NCBI GenBank assembly: GCA_020073265.1
Contig: JAIQFN010000036.1
Span: 1-60,195, forward strand
Origin: Terriglobia bacterium
Lineage (GTDB): Bacteria; Acidobacteriota; Terriglobia; Bryobacterales; Bryobacteraceae
Length of the DNA: 60,195 bases
Direction: 5' to 3'
Both the position numbers and the translations under genes were made by a program. Under the pieces are notes generated by a model. That model was not told the DNA's origin. It saw only the letters and a program-made list of their open reading frames with translations, and ran no database searches. Shown in pieces: positions 38,212 through 47,156 of this stretch (position 1 is the first letter of the stretch; the number at the start of each line of letters is the position of its first letter).

Positions 38212-40953
38212 TTGAATCCGTCTTTTCAGCACCGGCAGATTGAAGGCCGCGCGCAGCGAGTGGGTTGCCTCTCGTTGCTGATCGCCGCGATCGTGCTGTT
38301 CGTTGCGGCGCGCTTGTTGGCCTCCTGGACCATCGATTACCAGTGGTGGCAGGAGATGGGCCAGTTGCGCACCTGGTTCAGCATACTGGCCTACAGCGTT
38401 ATTCCCGCCGCCGCGGCCACGCTGGTCGCATTCGCTGCTTTCTGGATCGCCCATGCTCGCGCGCTGAAGCACGCCGGCACGGGACTCGGCGAGCATCCGT
38501 TGTACGCCAAGCTCTCAACGCTGGCGATCTTCCTGATCGCGTTGATGCTGGCGCTCGGAGCGTTGGACACCTGGACCGTGGTGCGCTACTTCGGCGGCAA
38601 GGATCTGGGCGGCGCGGCCACCGCATGGCACGATCCGGTGTTCGGCAATCCGCTGGCGTTTTATCTTTTCAAGATTCCCTTCTATTCGGACCTGCTCGGG
38701 CTGGTGCTGGGGATGGTGATCATCGCGGGCCTGATTTATTGGCTGGCCGCGCGCGGCTGGCAGATACGCAGCAGCGTGGGCGACTGGAGCCGCGTCCAGG
38801 AATTCAGTCTGAGCGAACTCCGGCTGACCGGCGCGATGGAAGTGAAATTTCTGCGCGGGATGGGCGCTGTGTTCCTGCTGGCGCTGGCGGTGCGGTTCTT
38901 TCTGGGCCGTTACAGCATGCTGCTGGACGAACACGGCAGCTTCATGGTAGGCATCGATTACGTCGATCAGAACGTCGCGCTGCCGCTGCAGTGGGTCTTG
39001 ATCGCATGCTGTGTCCTGTCGGCGGTTGCGCTGGCGGCGGGCAAATGGCGGATCGCGCTGCTGGTGGTGCTGGCCTTCGTGGTGCGCAACGTGGTCCCGC
39101 CCATCGTGACGGCCGCGTATGTGCGCCCGAATGAAATCTCGATCGAGCGGCCTTTCATCGAGCGGCACATCACTGCCACGCGCTCGGCCTTCGGCATCGA
39201 CCAGCGGACCCGCGAAATCGATTTTCAGGCTCAGGCGGAAGAACACATCGACTTCAGCAAGCACAAACCGCTGCTCGAGAACGTGCGGCTGTGGGACTGG
39301 CACGCTTTTCACGACACCATCACGCAGCTCCAGCCCTACCGGCCCTACGTGTATTCGGACACCGACGTGGATCGCTACACGATCGGCAACCAACTGCGCC
39401 AGGTGATGCTCTCGCCGCGGGAGCTCGACCTGACTCAGCTCGGCGACGCGCGCTCCACCTGGATCAATCCGCATTTCATCTACACGCACGGATACGGGAT
39501 CGTGATGGCGGAGGCCAACCAGGTTTCGCAGAACGGGCTGCCGGTGTTGATGATCAAGGATGCGCCTCCGGATGTCAACGCGCCTGGACTGAAGCTCACG
39601 CGCCCCCAGCTTTATTACGGCGAGAACGTGCAGGAGCCGGTGTTCGTGCGGAGCGCGCAGCCGGAGTTCGATTATCCGGCCGGCGAGCACAACGTGGAGA
39701 CGCGCTACGACGGCAAAGGCGGCTTTCCGATTTCGTCGCTGCTGCTGCGGCTGGCGGCCGCGGTTTCGCACAGCGATTGGAACATTCTGCTCACCGGATA
39801 CCTGACGCCGGAGAGCCGCATGATGATCCGGCGCAACGTGACGCAGCGCGTGAGCGCGTTGGCGAATTTCCTGGCCTGGGACTCGGATCCGTATCTGGTA
39901 CTGGCCGACGATGGCCGGCTGGTCTGGATCATCGACGGCTACATGACTTCGCGCGCGCACCCGTATTCGCGCAGCGTGGAAATGGAAGGGATCGGCACGG
40001 TCAACTACATTCGCAACTCGGTGAAGGCCACCGTGGATGCTTATGATGGCACGGTCCATCTGTACGTCTTCGAGCCGGAGGATCCGCTGCTTCAGGCGTA
40101 CCGCAATCTTTTCCCGGCGCTGTTCGAACCGGCTGCGTCGATGCCCGCGGATCTGCGCCGGCACGTCCGGTATCCGGAGGAGATTTTTACGGCGCAGGCA
40201 GACATCTACCGCCTGTTTCACATGCGGGACCCGAGCACGTTCTATAACAAGTCGGACGCCTGGGACACTGCCAAGATCTCCAGCCTGCAGGCTGGCCAAC
40301 CAGCCTTCGCTGCGCCCACCTACGTCGTCGCCACCTTGCCGGGAGAGAGCCAGCCGGAATTTCTGCTGATGCTTCCGTTCACACCGCGCAACCGGGACAA
40401 TCTGATCGGCTTGATGATGGCCCGCTGCGACGGCGAGCACCTGGGAGAGAAGGTGGTGTTGCTGCTGTCCAAGCAGGAGATCATGCTGGGACCCATCCAG
40501 GTGGAGGCGCGGATCAATCAGGATCAGAATATTTCCAAGGACCTGACGCTGTGGAACCAGCAAGGTTCGCAAGTGCTCCATGGGCAGATGCTGGTGCTGC
40601 CGATCGAGCACACGTTTCTGTACGTCGCACCGATCTACATTCAGGCCGCGCAAGCCAAGATGCCGCAGTTGAAGAAGGTCGCGCTGGCGATGGGAAACAA
40701 TCTGGAGTACGCCGATACGTACGAGCAGGCGCTGGCGCAACTGGCCGGTGAGAGTCCGCCTTCACCCGCAGTGACTGAACAGCGTCCGGCAGCGCCTACG
40801 CCCGGTGCTGCACCGGCCCCGGCTGCCGCGCCCGATACGCGAGTGTCAGAGATTCGCCGCCATATGGAACGCTACCGCGAACTGGTGTCGCAAGGAAAGC
40901 TGGCGGAAGCCGGCAAGGAACTGGAAGCGATCCAGGCCTTGGTCGGCCGGTAA
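38212..40953 (+). CDS. UPF0182 family membrane protein
   Basis: A 913-residue protein with about seven N-terminal membrane helices (from SLLIAAIVLFVAARLLASW to about residue 300) and a large extracytoplasmic domain with YVRPNEISIERPFIERHIT, DFQAQAEE and TYDQALAQL-like YEQALAQLAG. This is UPF0182; function is not established. A Pro/Ala-rich linker precedes a helical C-terminus. The TTG at 38212 is the better start than the GTG at 38191, but neither has a clear ribosome site. Confidence 0.88.
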   Translation: MNPSFQHRQIEGRAQRVGCLSLLIAAIVLFVAARLLASWTIDYQWWQEMGQLRTWFSILAYSVIPAAAATLVAFAAFWIAHARALKHAGTGLGEHPLYAKLSTLAIFLIALMLALGALDTWTVVRYFGGKDLGGAATAWHDPVFGNPLAFYLFKIPFYSDLLGLVLGMVIIAGLIYWLAARGWQIRSSVGDWSRVQEFSLSELRLTGAMEVKFLRGMGAVFLLALAVRFFLGRYSMLLDEHGSFMVGIDYVDQNVALPLQWVLIACCVLSAVALAAGKWRIALLVVLAFVVRNVVPPIVTAAYVRPNEISIERPFIERHITATRSAFGIDQRTREIDFQAQAEEHIDFSKHKPLLENVRLWDWHAFHDTITQLQPYRPYVYSDTDVDRYTIGNQLRQVMLSPRELDLTQLGDARSTWINPHFIYTHGYGIVMAEANQVSQNGLPVLMIKDAPPDVNAPGLKLTRPQLYYGENVQEPVFVRSAQPEFDYPAGEHNVETRYDGKGGFPISSLLLRLAAAVSHSDWNILLTGYLTPESRMMIRRNVTQRVSALANFLAWDSDPYLVLADDGRLVWIIDGYMTSRAHPYSRSVEMEGIGTVNYIRNSVKATVDAYDGTVHLYVFEPEDPLLQAYRNLFPALFEPAASMPADLRRHVRYPEEIFTAQADIYRLFHMRDPSTFYNKSDAWDTAKISSLQAGQPAFAAPTYVVATLPGESQPEFLLMLPFTPRNRDNLIGLMMARCDGEHLGEKVVLLLSKQEIMLGPIQVEARINQDQNISKDLTLWNQQGSQVLHGQMLVLPIEHTFLYVAPIYIQAAQAKMPQLKKVALAMGNNLEYADTYEQALAQLAGESPPSPAVTEQRPAAPTPGAAPAPAAAPDTRVSEIRRHMERYRELVSQGKLAEAGKELEAIQALVGR

Positions 40954-40969
40954 GCCGGTCCCACGCACA

Positions 40970-41033
40970 AGCGCACGGTATGCGCCGCCAGGTTGTGCCC
41001 ACGCCACACACCCTGGCTTGCATACCGTGCGCT
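40970..41033. repeat. Long inverted repeat / hairpin between converging genes
   Basis: A perfect 14-bp inverted repeat, AGCGCACGGTATGC (40970-40983) and its complement (41020-41033), with an inner 6-bp stem GCCAGG/CCTGGC (40987-40992 with 41012-41017). It may end transcripts of the UPF0182 gene or be a REP-like element. Confidence 0.6.
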
Positions 41034-41140
41034 GCCGCCAACTGAGTCCAGCTTACGGGACGACGCAGCGTGGTCGAACGTTGTGAAGTGCGTAAGTATC
41101 AGAGGCGCCAGGGAAAAAATCAAGTCAAGGCTCGTCACCG

Positions 41141-42202
41141 TTATTTTAAGACTTCCTCGATGAAGGCCAGCGCGCGCGGATCCTTGCTTTGTCCCAACCA
41201 GAACATGGCTTGCTTTCGCACCGTGGGATTGCGGTTGGTTCGAGCCACTTGAATCAGCAGCGGGACTCCTTCGGCGCGGGGCATTTGAGTGAGCGCGAAG
41301 ACAGCTTTCTTCTTGACTTCCGTTTCGGGATCGTTTGCGATAGCGTCGGCAATCGCTGACTCCGCCGTTTTCTGACCCGCCCGCTGCGCCAGCCAGAACA
41401 GCGCCTGGCCGCGGACGCGCGGGCTTCTGTCATCGTGCGCGAGCCGGACTACAGCGCTGAGCGCCTCCGGTTCCTTGCTCTGGGTCAGCGCGAAGGCCGC
41501 GTGTTCGCGGATTCGTTCGTTCGGATCTTCCCGGGCGATCCGGCTCACCACCTCGAACCCGCGCTTGCCCCGCGCGTTGCCCAGCCAGAAGACCGCCTGA
41601 CGTCGCACCGCTTCCGGCTGGGCCGGCGCTGCCAGCTCCTCGAGCGCCGGGTCGGCGGACGGGTCGGCGTGCAGGGCGATCGCGGAGACTGCGGCGTTGG
41701 CTCTACGCGATTGTTCCCTGGCCGTGCCGGTGGTGTTCTTGGCAAGGTTCAGCAGGAAGCGAATGCTCTCGGATGGACTCGCTCCCGTCAACCAGAAGAA
41801 CGGCAGCCCGCCGCCATCCAGCTCGCACTCCGGGGTGAAGACACGCACCTTGCCGATCTGATGATCCTCGACGCGGTACAGCACCACCAGGTGCGTCGGT
41901 CCTTCCAGCATCACGGTCTGGTTGGTCGCGACCGCAACAGCTCGATCGCTGGGACGCGGTTCGAGAAAGCAGCCGCGCTGGTCGTCGTTCCAGCAGCACA
42001 TCTGCCGGTCGCCGGCGATGATCGGTGCCGCATAACCGACCCAGGCGGGTGAGGACTGCGCGTTCAGGATCGCGCGCAGCGTCGCGTCCAAGCCGCCCGA
42101 GACCTGGCGGGTTTCCAGGCGCGCGTTCTGGATTTGTGGCTGTTGCGCCAGCAGGCAGCCGGCAGCCGCGAGCGCCGTGATGACCGACGCAGCGCTGGTC
42201 AT
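41141..42202 (-). CDS. HEAT-repeat protein, secreted
   Basis: A 353-residue protein with a signal peptide (SAASVITALAAAGCLLAQQ), a middle part with a Cys pair (QMCCWNDD), and C-terminal HEAT repeats such as AVFALTQMPRAEGVPLLIQVAR and QAMFWLGQSKDPRALAFIEEVL. HEAT repeats usually bind proteins. It overlaps the upstream HEAT gene by 4 bp (ATGA), so the two are translated together and belong to the ECF sigma operon. Confidence 0.8.
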   Translation of the reverse strand: MTSAASVITALAAAGCLLAQQPQIQNARLETRQVSGGLDATLRAILNAQSSPAWVGYAAPIIAGDRQMCCWNDDQRGCFLEPRPSDRAVAVATNQTVMLEGPTHLVVLYRVEDHQIGKVRVFTPECELDGGGLPFFWLTGASPSESIRFLLNLAKNTTGTAREQSRRANAAVSAIALHADPSADPALEELAAPAQPEAVRRQAVFWLGNARGKRGFEVVSRIAREDPNERIREHAAFALTQSKEPEALSAVVRLAHDDRSPRVRGQALFWLAQRAGQKTAESAIADAIANDPETEVKKKAVFALTQMPRAEGVPLLIQVARTNRNPTVRKQAMFWLGQSKDPRALAFIEEVLK

Positions 42203-43596
42203 TTCGCGAGGAGCTCCATCAGGTAGTCGCTGGCTTCCTTGGAATGCATCAGCGACAGCTTCTGCACGACGTCCTTCTTCATGTTCACGTCACTTTCTTT
42301 ACGCGCGATCTCGACCAGAGCGGCCGCATTGCCCTGGACAAACAACGCGCTGATGATGGCTTTCTTGTTGTCGGGATCGGTCTCCTGCGCGTACATGCCT
42401 GCCAGAGCCGTGCCGGTCTTGCTGCGTCCCATCACACCGAGCTGCTGGATGGCCTGGTGACGCAGACCGGCGTCTTTCTCGTTCTTCGCCAGGTCCACCA
42501 GCTTGTCGGCTTGTCCCGCGACGAACAGGCCCTGGATGATGGCGCGTTTCACCTCCGGCGCCGATTCGTTGCTGTATAGCTGGGCCAGATCGGCCTGCCC
42601 GCCAACGTTGCCCAACAATCGGATCGCATGCACCTTCAACTCGGTATTGGTTTCAGACTTCGCCACAGCCAACAGGTTGTCGCGGTTGCCCGACACCATG
42701 AAGCTGTTGAGAATGGTTTGCTTCACCGAGACGTCGTTGGAACTTTTATAGACGTCCGCCAGCGCCTGGACATTGTCGCGGCCGCCGTAGACGCCCAGGT
42801 ATTCGATGGCCTTGATCTGCAGGTCGGGATTCGATCCGCCTTTGGCCACTTCGGTCAACAGGGCGCGCGATTTCTCCGAGCGGCTCTGCGCCAGGACGAA
42901 CAAGGCGCGCTCCTTGAGCCGGGGCGAGTTGCTGCTCTTGAGAAGTTTCTCGAGCATCGGAACGCTGCGCTCCGGGTCGGTGTTTACCAGGCTCTGCAAC
43001 GCGAGCAGCTTGAGATCTTCGTCGGTGGCGGACTCGGGCGACACCGGCTGCCCGGCCTGTTGGCGGATCTCGACCTGCAAGGCCTTGGCATCGTCCAGCC
43101 AGCGGCTCGACGCATAGTTGTTCTGGAGCTCGGTCAGGCTGGCCAGCGCGTCATCGCGGCGGCCCGCTTTGTTTTGCGCGTAGGCACGCCAGTAGTAGGC
43201 GCCGTCAGCGCGGCTGCCTTTGTTCTCGGTCACGCGATTGAACGCGTCGATGGCCTTGTCGTATTCTTTGCGGTCCAGGTAGCTCTTGCCCGCCCGGTAG
43301 TAGCGCTCGTCGCGATCCTGCTGTTGCCGCGAGAGGTCGCGAGCGCGCCGAGCGGCATCACGTCCGTCGCGCGTATCTTGAAACGCAAGCAGGGCGAGGT
43401 CCGCGAAGTCGGGCGGCAGCGGAGGCATCGGGGCGAGCGCCGCCATGGGGACCGCCGGCGGCATCGGCACGCGGGGCGCCACCCTTGGCAGAGGTTGGGG
43501 AGGCTGCGGCGGTTCGGGCGGCTGTTGCGAAAGCGCAACCGTGCACGAGGCCACCAGCATTGTCGAGATCAATTGAAAACTATGCATTCGAATCAT
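42199..43596 (-). CDS. HEAT-repeat/TPR protein, secreted
   Basis: A 465-residue protein with a signal peptide (FQLISTMLVASCTVALSQ), a proline-rich linker, a TPR-like unit (YYRAGKSYLDRKEYDKAIDAF) and then about eight HEAT-type repeats (e.g. LLAVAKSETNTELKVHAIRLLG). AAGGAAG lies 8 nt before the start. It follows the anti-sigma gene by 11 bp and is coupled to the next HEAT gene, so the operon probably senses or handles envelope proteins; that is inference. Confidence 0.8.
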   Translation of the reverse strand: MIRMHSFQLISTMLVASCTVALSQQPPEPPQPPQPLPRVAPRVPMPPAVPMAALAPMPPLPPDFADLALLAFQDTRDGRDAARRARDLSRQQQDRDERYYRAGKSYLDRKEYDKAIDAFNRVTENKGSRADGAYYWRAYAQNKAGRRDDALASLTELQNNYASSRWLDDAKALQVEIRQQAGQPVSPESATDEDLKLLALQSLVNTDPERSVPMLEKLLKSSNSPRLKERALFVLAQSRSEKSRALLTEVAKGGSNPDLQIKAIEYLGVYGGRDNVQALADVYKSSNDVSVKQTILNSFMVSGNRDNLLAVAKSETNTELKVHAIRLLGNVGGQADLAQLYSNESAPEVKRAIIQGLFVAGQADKLVDLAKNEKDAGLRHQAIQQLGVMGRSKTGTALAGMYAQETDPDNKKAIISALFVQGNAAALVEIARKESDVNMKKDVVQKLSLMHSKEASDYLMELLAK

Positions 43597-43607
43597 GTCG
43601 GTCTTCC

Positions 43608-44366
43608 TTAAAGCTTTTTCTTGTTCCTATCCTCTGGAGCCACGGGCCGGCTTTCCTCTTCGCGCACTTGCGACCCGAGCACCCGCACTTTGAACAGCAG
43701 GCCGCGGCTCTCAATCTCGTGCCGCAGATCGCCCAACTCCTGGCCGGAAAGTTCCGAGGGTCCGTGCGCGACTTCCAGCAGAACGCGCTCCAGATCATCC
43801 AGAACGCTCGCCACGCCCGCGTCGCCAGTGGCTCTCGCGGTCTGACGGTACAGCCGGTTGTCGTCCAACAGTTCCGCGGCCATCTGGCGTTCGTCCGAGA
43901 TATCCAGTTTTCCCTTCTGTTCCGGGGCGTTGCTCAGTTCGGCCAGCACCATCTGCGATCGCTCCAGGTGATCGCCAACGGCCACCAGTAGGATGCGCTC
44001 GCGCACCTGCTGATTGTTCTGCTGATTCGTGGCCACCGCCGCCTGTTCGCTGCGATGAGACAGACGGCCGGCCAGGAACGCGGACAGCACCAACGCGGCC
44101 GTAGCCGGCGCCCAGATCCACCAGTGGAAGGCGCGGCGGCGAGAGCGCGCACCCAGCCGCGTTTCGATTCGCTGCCACACCGCTTGCCCGTACTCGCTCG
44201 AGCGCTCGGGAACCGGGGCCGAATCCACGGTGTTGAGCACCAGTTGCAGCGCACGGAAATCGGCGCGGCAGGATTCGCATCCGACCAGATGCTCCTCGAT
44301 TCCACCCGCCTCAGCCGGCTCTCCGTAATAGAACAGCACCAATTGTTCTTCACTCAAATGATTCAT
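43608..44366 (-). CDS. Zinc-finger anti-sigma factor with one membrane helix
   Basis: A 252-residue protein. The N-terminal EEHLVGCESCRADF gives the HxxxCxxC zinc-binding anti-sigma motif, a single TM segment lies at about 88-106 (WIWAPATAALVLSAFLAG), and the periplasmic part is helical. Such proteins hold the ECF sigma factor at the membrane until a signal releases it. Its start overlaps the sigma stop by 4 bp (44363-44366), the normal arrangement for a cognate pair. Confidence 0.9.
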   Translation of the reverse strand: MNHLSEEQLVLFYYGEPAEAGGIEEHLVGCESCRADFRALQLVLNTVDSAPVPERSSEYGQAVWQRIETRLGARSRRRAFHWWIWAPATAALVLSAFLAGRLSHRSEQAAVATNQQNNQQVRERILLVAVGDHLERSQMVLAELSNAPEQKGKLDISDERQMAAELLDDNRLYRQTARATGDAGVASVLDDLERVLLEVAHGPSELSGQELGDLRHEIESRGLLFKVRVLGSQVREEESRPVAPEDRNKKKL

Positions 44367-44938
44367 CTGGCTGATCCCAATACCGGCTCCAGGCTCCGGC
44401 GCAGTTTCTGCACGGCTCGAAAAATGCTGTGCTTGGTGGCGTTCGTTCCGGTGCCGAGCGCCTGGCCGATCTCGTCGATCGACAGGCCTTCAAAATGCCG
44501 CAGCACGAACGCCGTTCGTTCCTGCGGGCTCAGTTCATCGAGCGCCGCGTCTACTTGATGTTTGAGCTGGCTGCCGTACAGGATCCGGTCCGGTCCCGGT
44601 GCGGTTTCCGGCATGGACTGGAGGAGGTCGTGGTCTTCGCGCGAACCTCGCTCCCGTTTCTCTTCGTGACGCTTGCGCATCCGAATCAGATCCAGCGAGT
44701 AGTTGGAGGCGATGCGGTACAGCCAGGTGGAGAAGCTGGAGCGAGCTTCGTATCGGGAAAGCTGCCGATAGGCTCGCAAAAATGTCTCCTGCACCACGTC
44801 CTCGGCGTCCTCTTCGTTGCCAGTCATGCGATAAGCCAGGCGGAAGATGGCGCGGCTGTGCTGCTCGACGAGCAGTCGAAACGCGTCGCTGTCACCGGAC
44901 TGCGCCCGCTCGACCGCGCCGCCGGCTTCCACTTCCAT
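44363..44938 (-). CDS. ECF-type RNA polymerase sigma factor
   Basis: A 191-residue sigma-70 family factor: region 2 with LVEQHSRAIFRLAYRMTG, NEEDAEDVVQETFLRAYRQL and FSTWLYRIASNYSLDLIR, and region 4 with LSPQERTAFVLRHFEGLSIDEIGQAL. AAAGGACG precedes the start. The first codons and 36 bp of upstream sequence, including the palindrome CCTAACGGTTAGG (44961-44973), are duplicated at 46339-46409, on the far side of the HEPN cassette. Confidence 0.95.
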   Translation of the reverse strand: MEVEAGGAVERAQSGDSDAFRLLVEQHSRAIFRLAYRMTGNEEDAEDVVQETFLRAYRQLSRYEARSSFSTWLYRIASNYSLDLIRMRKRHEEKRERGSREDHDLLQSMPETAPGPDRILYGSQLKHQVDAALDELSPQERTAFVLRHFEGLSIDEIGQALGTGTNATKHSIFRAVQKLRRSLEPVLGSAR

Positions 44939-44974
44939 CGTCCTTTAGACTACAGGTTTTCCTAACGGTTAGGC
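44905..44974. repeat. 70-bp direct repeat, left copy
   Basis: Covers the first codons of the sigma gene and its upstream palindrome. It matches 46339-46409 with one 1-nt indel and one substitution (A/G). Confidence 0.9.
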
Positions 44975-45284
44975 CCCTATCAAGACATCACCATGACACA
45001 CGCACCTGTTTGGGTCGCCCCGGTGCCGAACTTCTTGAAATTGTCGGAGACCTGCCGGACATGGAGAGAGAGGGAATAGAGTCACTTCGTGCGGTTTTAG
45101 GCTTCCCGAGCCAGTCCGCTGTCCGGCGAGCTGATACGTGGATGAGCGCTTCGGTCTAAGACCGGACGCCGTCGGTCCGGTGGCATCATTTGGATGCCAT
45201 CAGGCTTGTCGATCGACGACTTGCAGTTCGGAGCCGGGCGCGGGGGAGCGAGACAAGATACTATGGGGTAGCGACTGGCGCCAA
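44975..45284. other. Non-coding or remnant region before the HEPN gene
   Basis: About 310 bp inside the repeat-bounded cassette. A short frame at 45061-45159 (MEREGIESLRAVLGF..., 32 codons) could be a remnant, but I see no ribosome site or family. The HEPN promoter should lie here. Confidence 0.3.
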
Positions 45285-45701
45285 ATGCCGAAAACGCGAA
45301 AGCACTTTCAGCGCCTATCGCAACTACGCGCGAATGAGGCGACGGTGTTGGCGAAGGGCGGGAAGGAACAGGGTGCCTACTATCTCGCGGGATTCGCAAT
45401 CGAGTGCGCGCTCAAAGCGTGCATCGCAAAGAAGACGCGCAAACATGATTTTCCGGATAACAAGTATGCAGCAAAGGTTTATACTCACGATTTGAGCGAG
45501 CTCTTGAAGCTCGCCGAGCTCGACAAGCCTCTTGATAGGGATGTCAAGACCAACCTTCGGCTTGCCGCCTATTGGGGTGTGGTGAAGGTTTGGAATGTAG
45601 ACAGTAGGTACGAGACCGCGCGACTTAACGGGAAGGACATGGTTGCCGCGGTAACCTCGCCAACCGACGGAGTGCTGCAATGGATCAAGCAGTATTGGTG
45701 A
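45285..45701 (+). CDS. HEPN-domain protein
   Basis: A 138-residue all-helical protein. YYLAGFAIECALKACIAKKT and KVYTHDLSELLKLAEL, followed by WNVDSRYE, are typical of HEPN domains. The RNase-type RX4-6H motif of active HEPN toxins is not apparent, so it may be a non-catalytic or binding member. The start at 45285 begins the conserved region; the frame open to 45138 shows nothing recognisable. The downstream gene begins 22 bp before its stop, so the pair is translationally coupled. The cassette is less GC-rich than its surroundings. Confidence 0.75.
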   Translation: MPKTRKHFQRLSQLRANEATVLAKGGKEQGAYYLAGFAIECALKACIAKKTRKHDFPDNKYAAKVYTHDLSELLKLAELDKPLDRDVKTNLRLAAYWGVVKVWNVDSRYETARLNGKDMVAAVTSPTDGVLQWIKQYW

Positions 45702-46252
45702 AAAGCGACAGAGATATCGGAGCAAGAGTCATCGAAGCTGTCAGCGGAGCGCACATCCCAGTCACTCTGGTTGATTGGATGTATGTGCCCCAACTAGAGG
45801 AATGGCAACTGATCATCGCCACGCCTTGGTTCGATACGAAAGGACCACTCACGGCATACCGCGCTCTGGTGGACGCGTTGAAGAAAGCGGAGATCTACGA
45901 GGATGTCCCGACGCGAAGGGTCTTCCTGAGGAGTCCAACTGACCCCTTGGTGAAAGCGCTACAGCGTGAGGTGAGGCAACATGACGAAGGCTTCCTTCAC
46001 ATCCTGAAGCACGCGACGCGTCACCCCGCCGAATATTCCGTCGTCTTTGCGCCAGTTGCGGGAGTCGGCGGTGCGGTTCCTTGGCGGCGCTTCTCGAGTC
46101 TTGACGAGCTAAAGACGTTCCTTAGTGACGATCTCGGCCTTGGTCCCAGCGCGATTGATGAAGCGTTGCACGACCTCCAACGCAGCGACGCGAGTTCGAT
46201 CTATCCTATGACGTTGACAACCCGGCAGATGAAGAGACTCGGCTTTCAGTAG
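45680..46252 (+). CDS. Uncharacterised partner of the HEPN protein
   Basis: A 190-residue protein without signal peptide or membrane helices. Conserved-looking parts are LEEWQLIIATPWFDTKGPL near the N-terminus, EDVPTRRVFLRSPTDPLVKAL, and a C-terminal LTTRQMKRLGF. It does not have the GSxxxxD motif of MNT antitoxins, so the pair is not a standard HEPN/MNT module. I do not recognise the family; from overlap and co-mobility I infer a functional unit, possibly defence or toxin-antitoxin. Confidence 0.65.
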   Translation: MDQAVLVKSDRDIGARVIEAVSGAHIPVTLVDWMYVPQLEEWQLIIATPWFDTKGPLTAYRALVDALKKAEIYEDVPTRRVFLRSPTDPLVKALQREVRQHDEGFLHILKHATRHPAEYSVVFAPVAGVGGAVPWRRFSSLDELKTFLSDDLGLGPSAIDEALHDLQRSDASSIYPMTLTTRQMKRLGFQ

Positions 46253-46580
46253 AACAGCAGTCAGCCTCAAGCCAATCTATTTTCGGAAGTTCCAATCTTT
46301 GGCCGAGTAATCCCTGGAAAACCCACGCGAGGTCGCGGCCCGCTCGACCGCGCCGCCGGCTTCCACTTCCATCCGTCCTTTAGACTACGGGTTTTCCTAA
46401 CGGTTAGGCGGTCGCGAGGCGCCCGATTCGCACTGGAACTGGAACCGGCCGGCGCTAGGACGCATCCTAAGCCGTGGAACCCATTGGCTTAGCCGGTCCC
46501 AGCAGTGGTTCCTCGGACGCGACCCGCTTGCCTCACGGACGCGCGAAGTGCAAAAATAGATCGAATATCTGCATAACCTG
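46253..46580. other. Intergenic region with the right direct repeat
   Basis: Contains the repeat at 46339-46409 and, after it, an inverted repeat CTAAGCC (46467-46473) / GGCTTAG (46486-46492). The lepB promoter should be here. No gene is seen. Confidence 0.4.
46339..46409. repeat. 71-bp direct repeat, right copy
   Basis: Second copy of the sigma-factor 5' end and its CCTAACGGTTAGG palindrome. On the minus strand it would encode the first 12 residues (MEVEAGGAVERA) and then diverge to a stop after about 31 codons. Confidence 0.9.
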
Positions 46581-47156
46581 ATGGACCAGATGGACGTAAC
46601 TGCGGCGGTTAGCCCCCCCACTTCCCGCAAACGGTCGCTCGTCGGCGCACTGCTGCACTGGGCGCGCGACCTGATGTTCTCGGTGGTTCTGGCGATTCTG
46701 GTGATTCTGTTTCTGTATCAGCCGGTGAAAGTGGAAGGCACCAGCATGATGCCGACGCTCGACGACCAGGAGCGGATCTTCATCAACAAGTTCATCTATC
46801 GTTTCCACTTCTCGCACATCGATCGCGGCGACACGGTGGTGTTCTGGTTTCCCGGCGATCCCACCAAGTCGTACATCAAGCGCGTGATTGGGGTTCCCGG
46901 CGACCGCGTGGAGGTGGACCGCGGCACGGTCATCGTGAACGAACAGAAGCTGGTGGAGAGTTACGTGCCATCCGAGTTTCGCGACGACAATTCCATGCAG
47001 GCGAAGACGGTTCCGCCGGATGAGTACTTCGTGTTGGGCGATCACCGCAGCTCTTCCAACGACAGCCGCTCCTGGGGCATGGTCCCGCGCCGCTACATTT
47101 ACGGGAAAGCCGTCTTCATTTACTGGCCGCTCGTCAAAATGGGCATCCTGCGATAG
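46581..47156 (+). CDS. lepB: Signal peptidase I
   Basis: A 191-residue type I signal peptidase with one N-terminal membrane anchor (LMFSVVLAILVILFLYQPV), the catalytic serine Ser55 in VEGTSMMPTL, the general base Lys100 in YIKRVIGVPGD, and the box E motif FVLGDHRSSSNDSR. It removes signal peptides on the outer face of the inner membrane. It is shorter than E. coli LepB, as in most non-enteric bacteria. Confidence 0.95.
   Translation: MDQMDVTAAVSPPTSRKRSLVGALLHWARDLMFSVVLAILVILFLYQPVKVEGTSMMPTLDDQERIFINKFIYRFHFSHIDRGDTVVFWFPGDPTKSYIKRVIGVPGDRVEVDRGTVIVNEQKLVESYVPSEFRDDNSMQAKTVPPDEYFVLGDHRSSSNDSRSWGMVPRRYIYGKAVFIYWPLVKMGILR

Noticed and set aside
38515-40740. 741-codon open frame antisense to the UPF0182 gene
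   Set aside because: Shadow frame rich in His/Arg/Gln with no recognisable domain.
45138-45284. Longer N-terminus for the HEPN protein
   Set aside because: The first 49 codons are Cys/Pro/Gly-rich with no similarity to HEPN proteins; the domain begins at the ATG at 45285.
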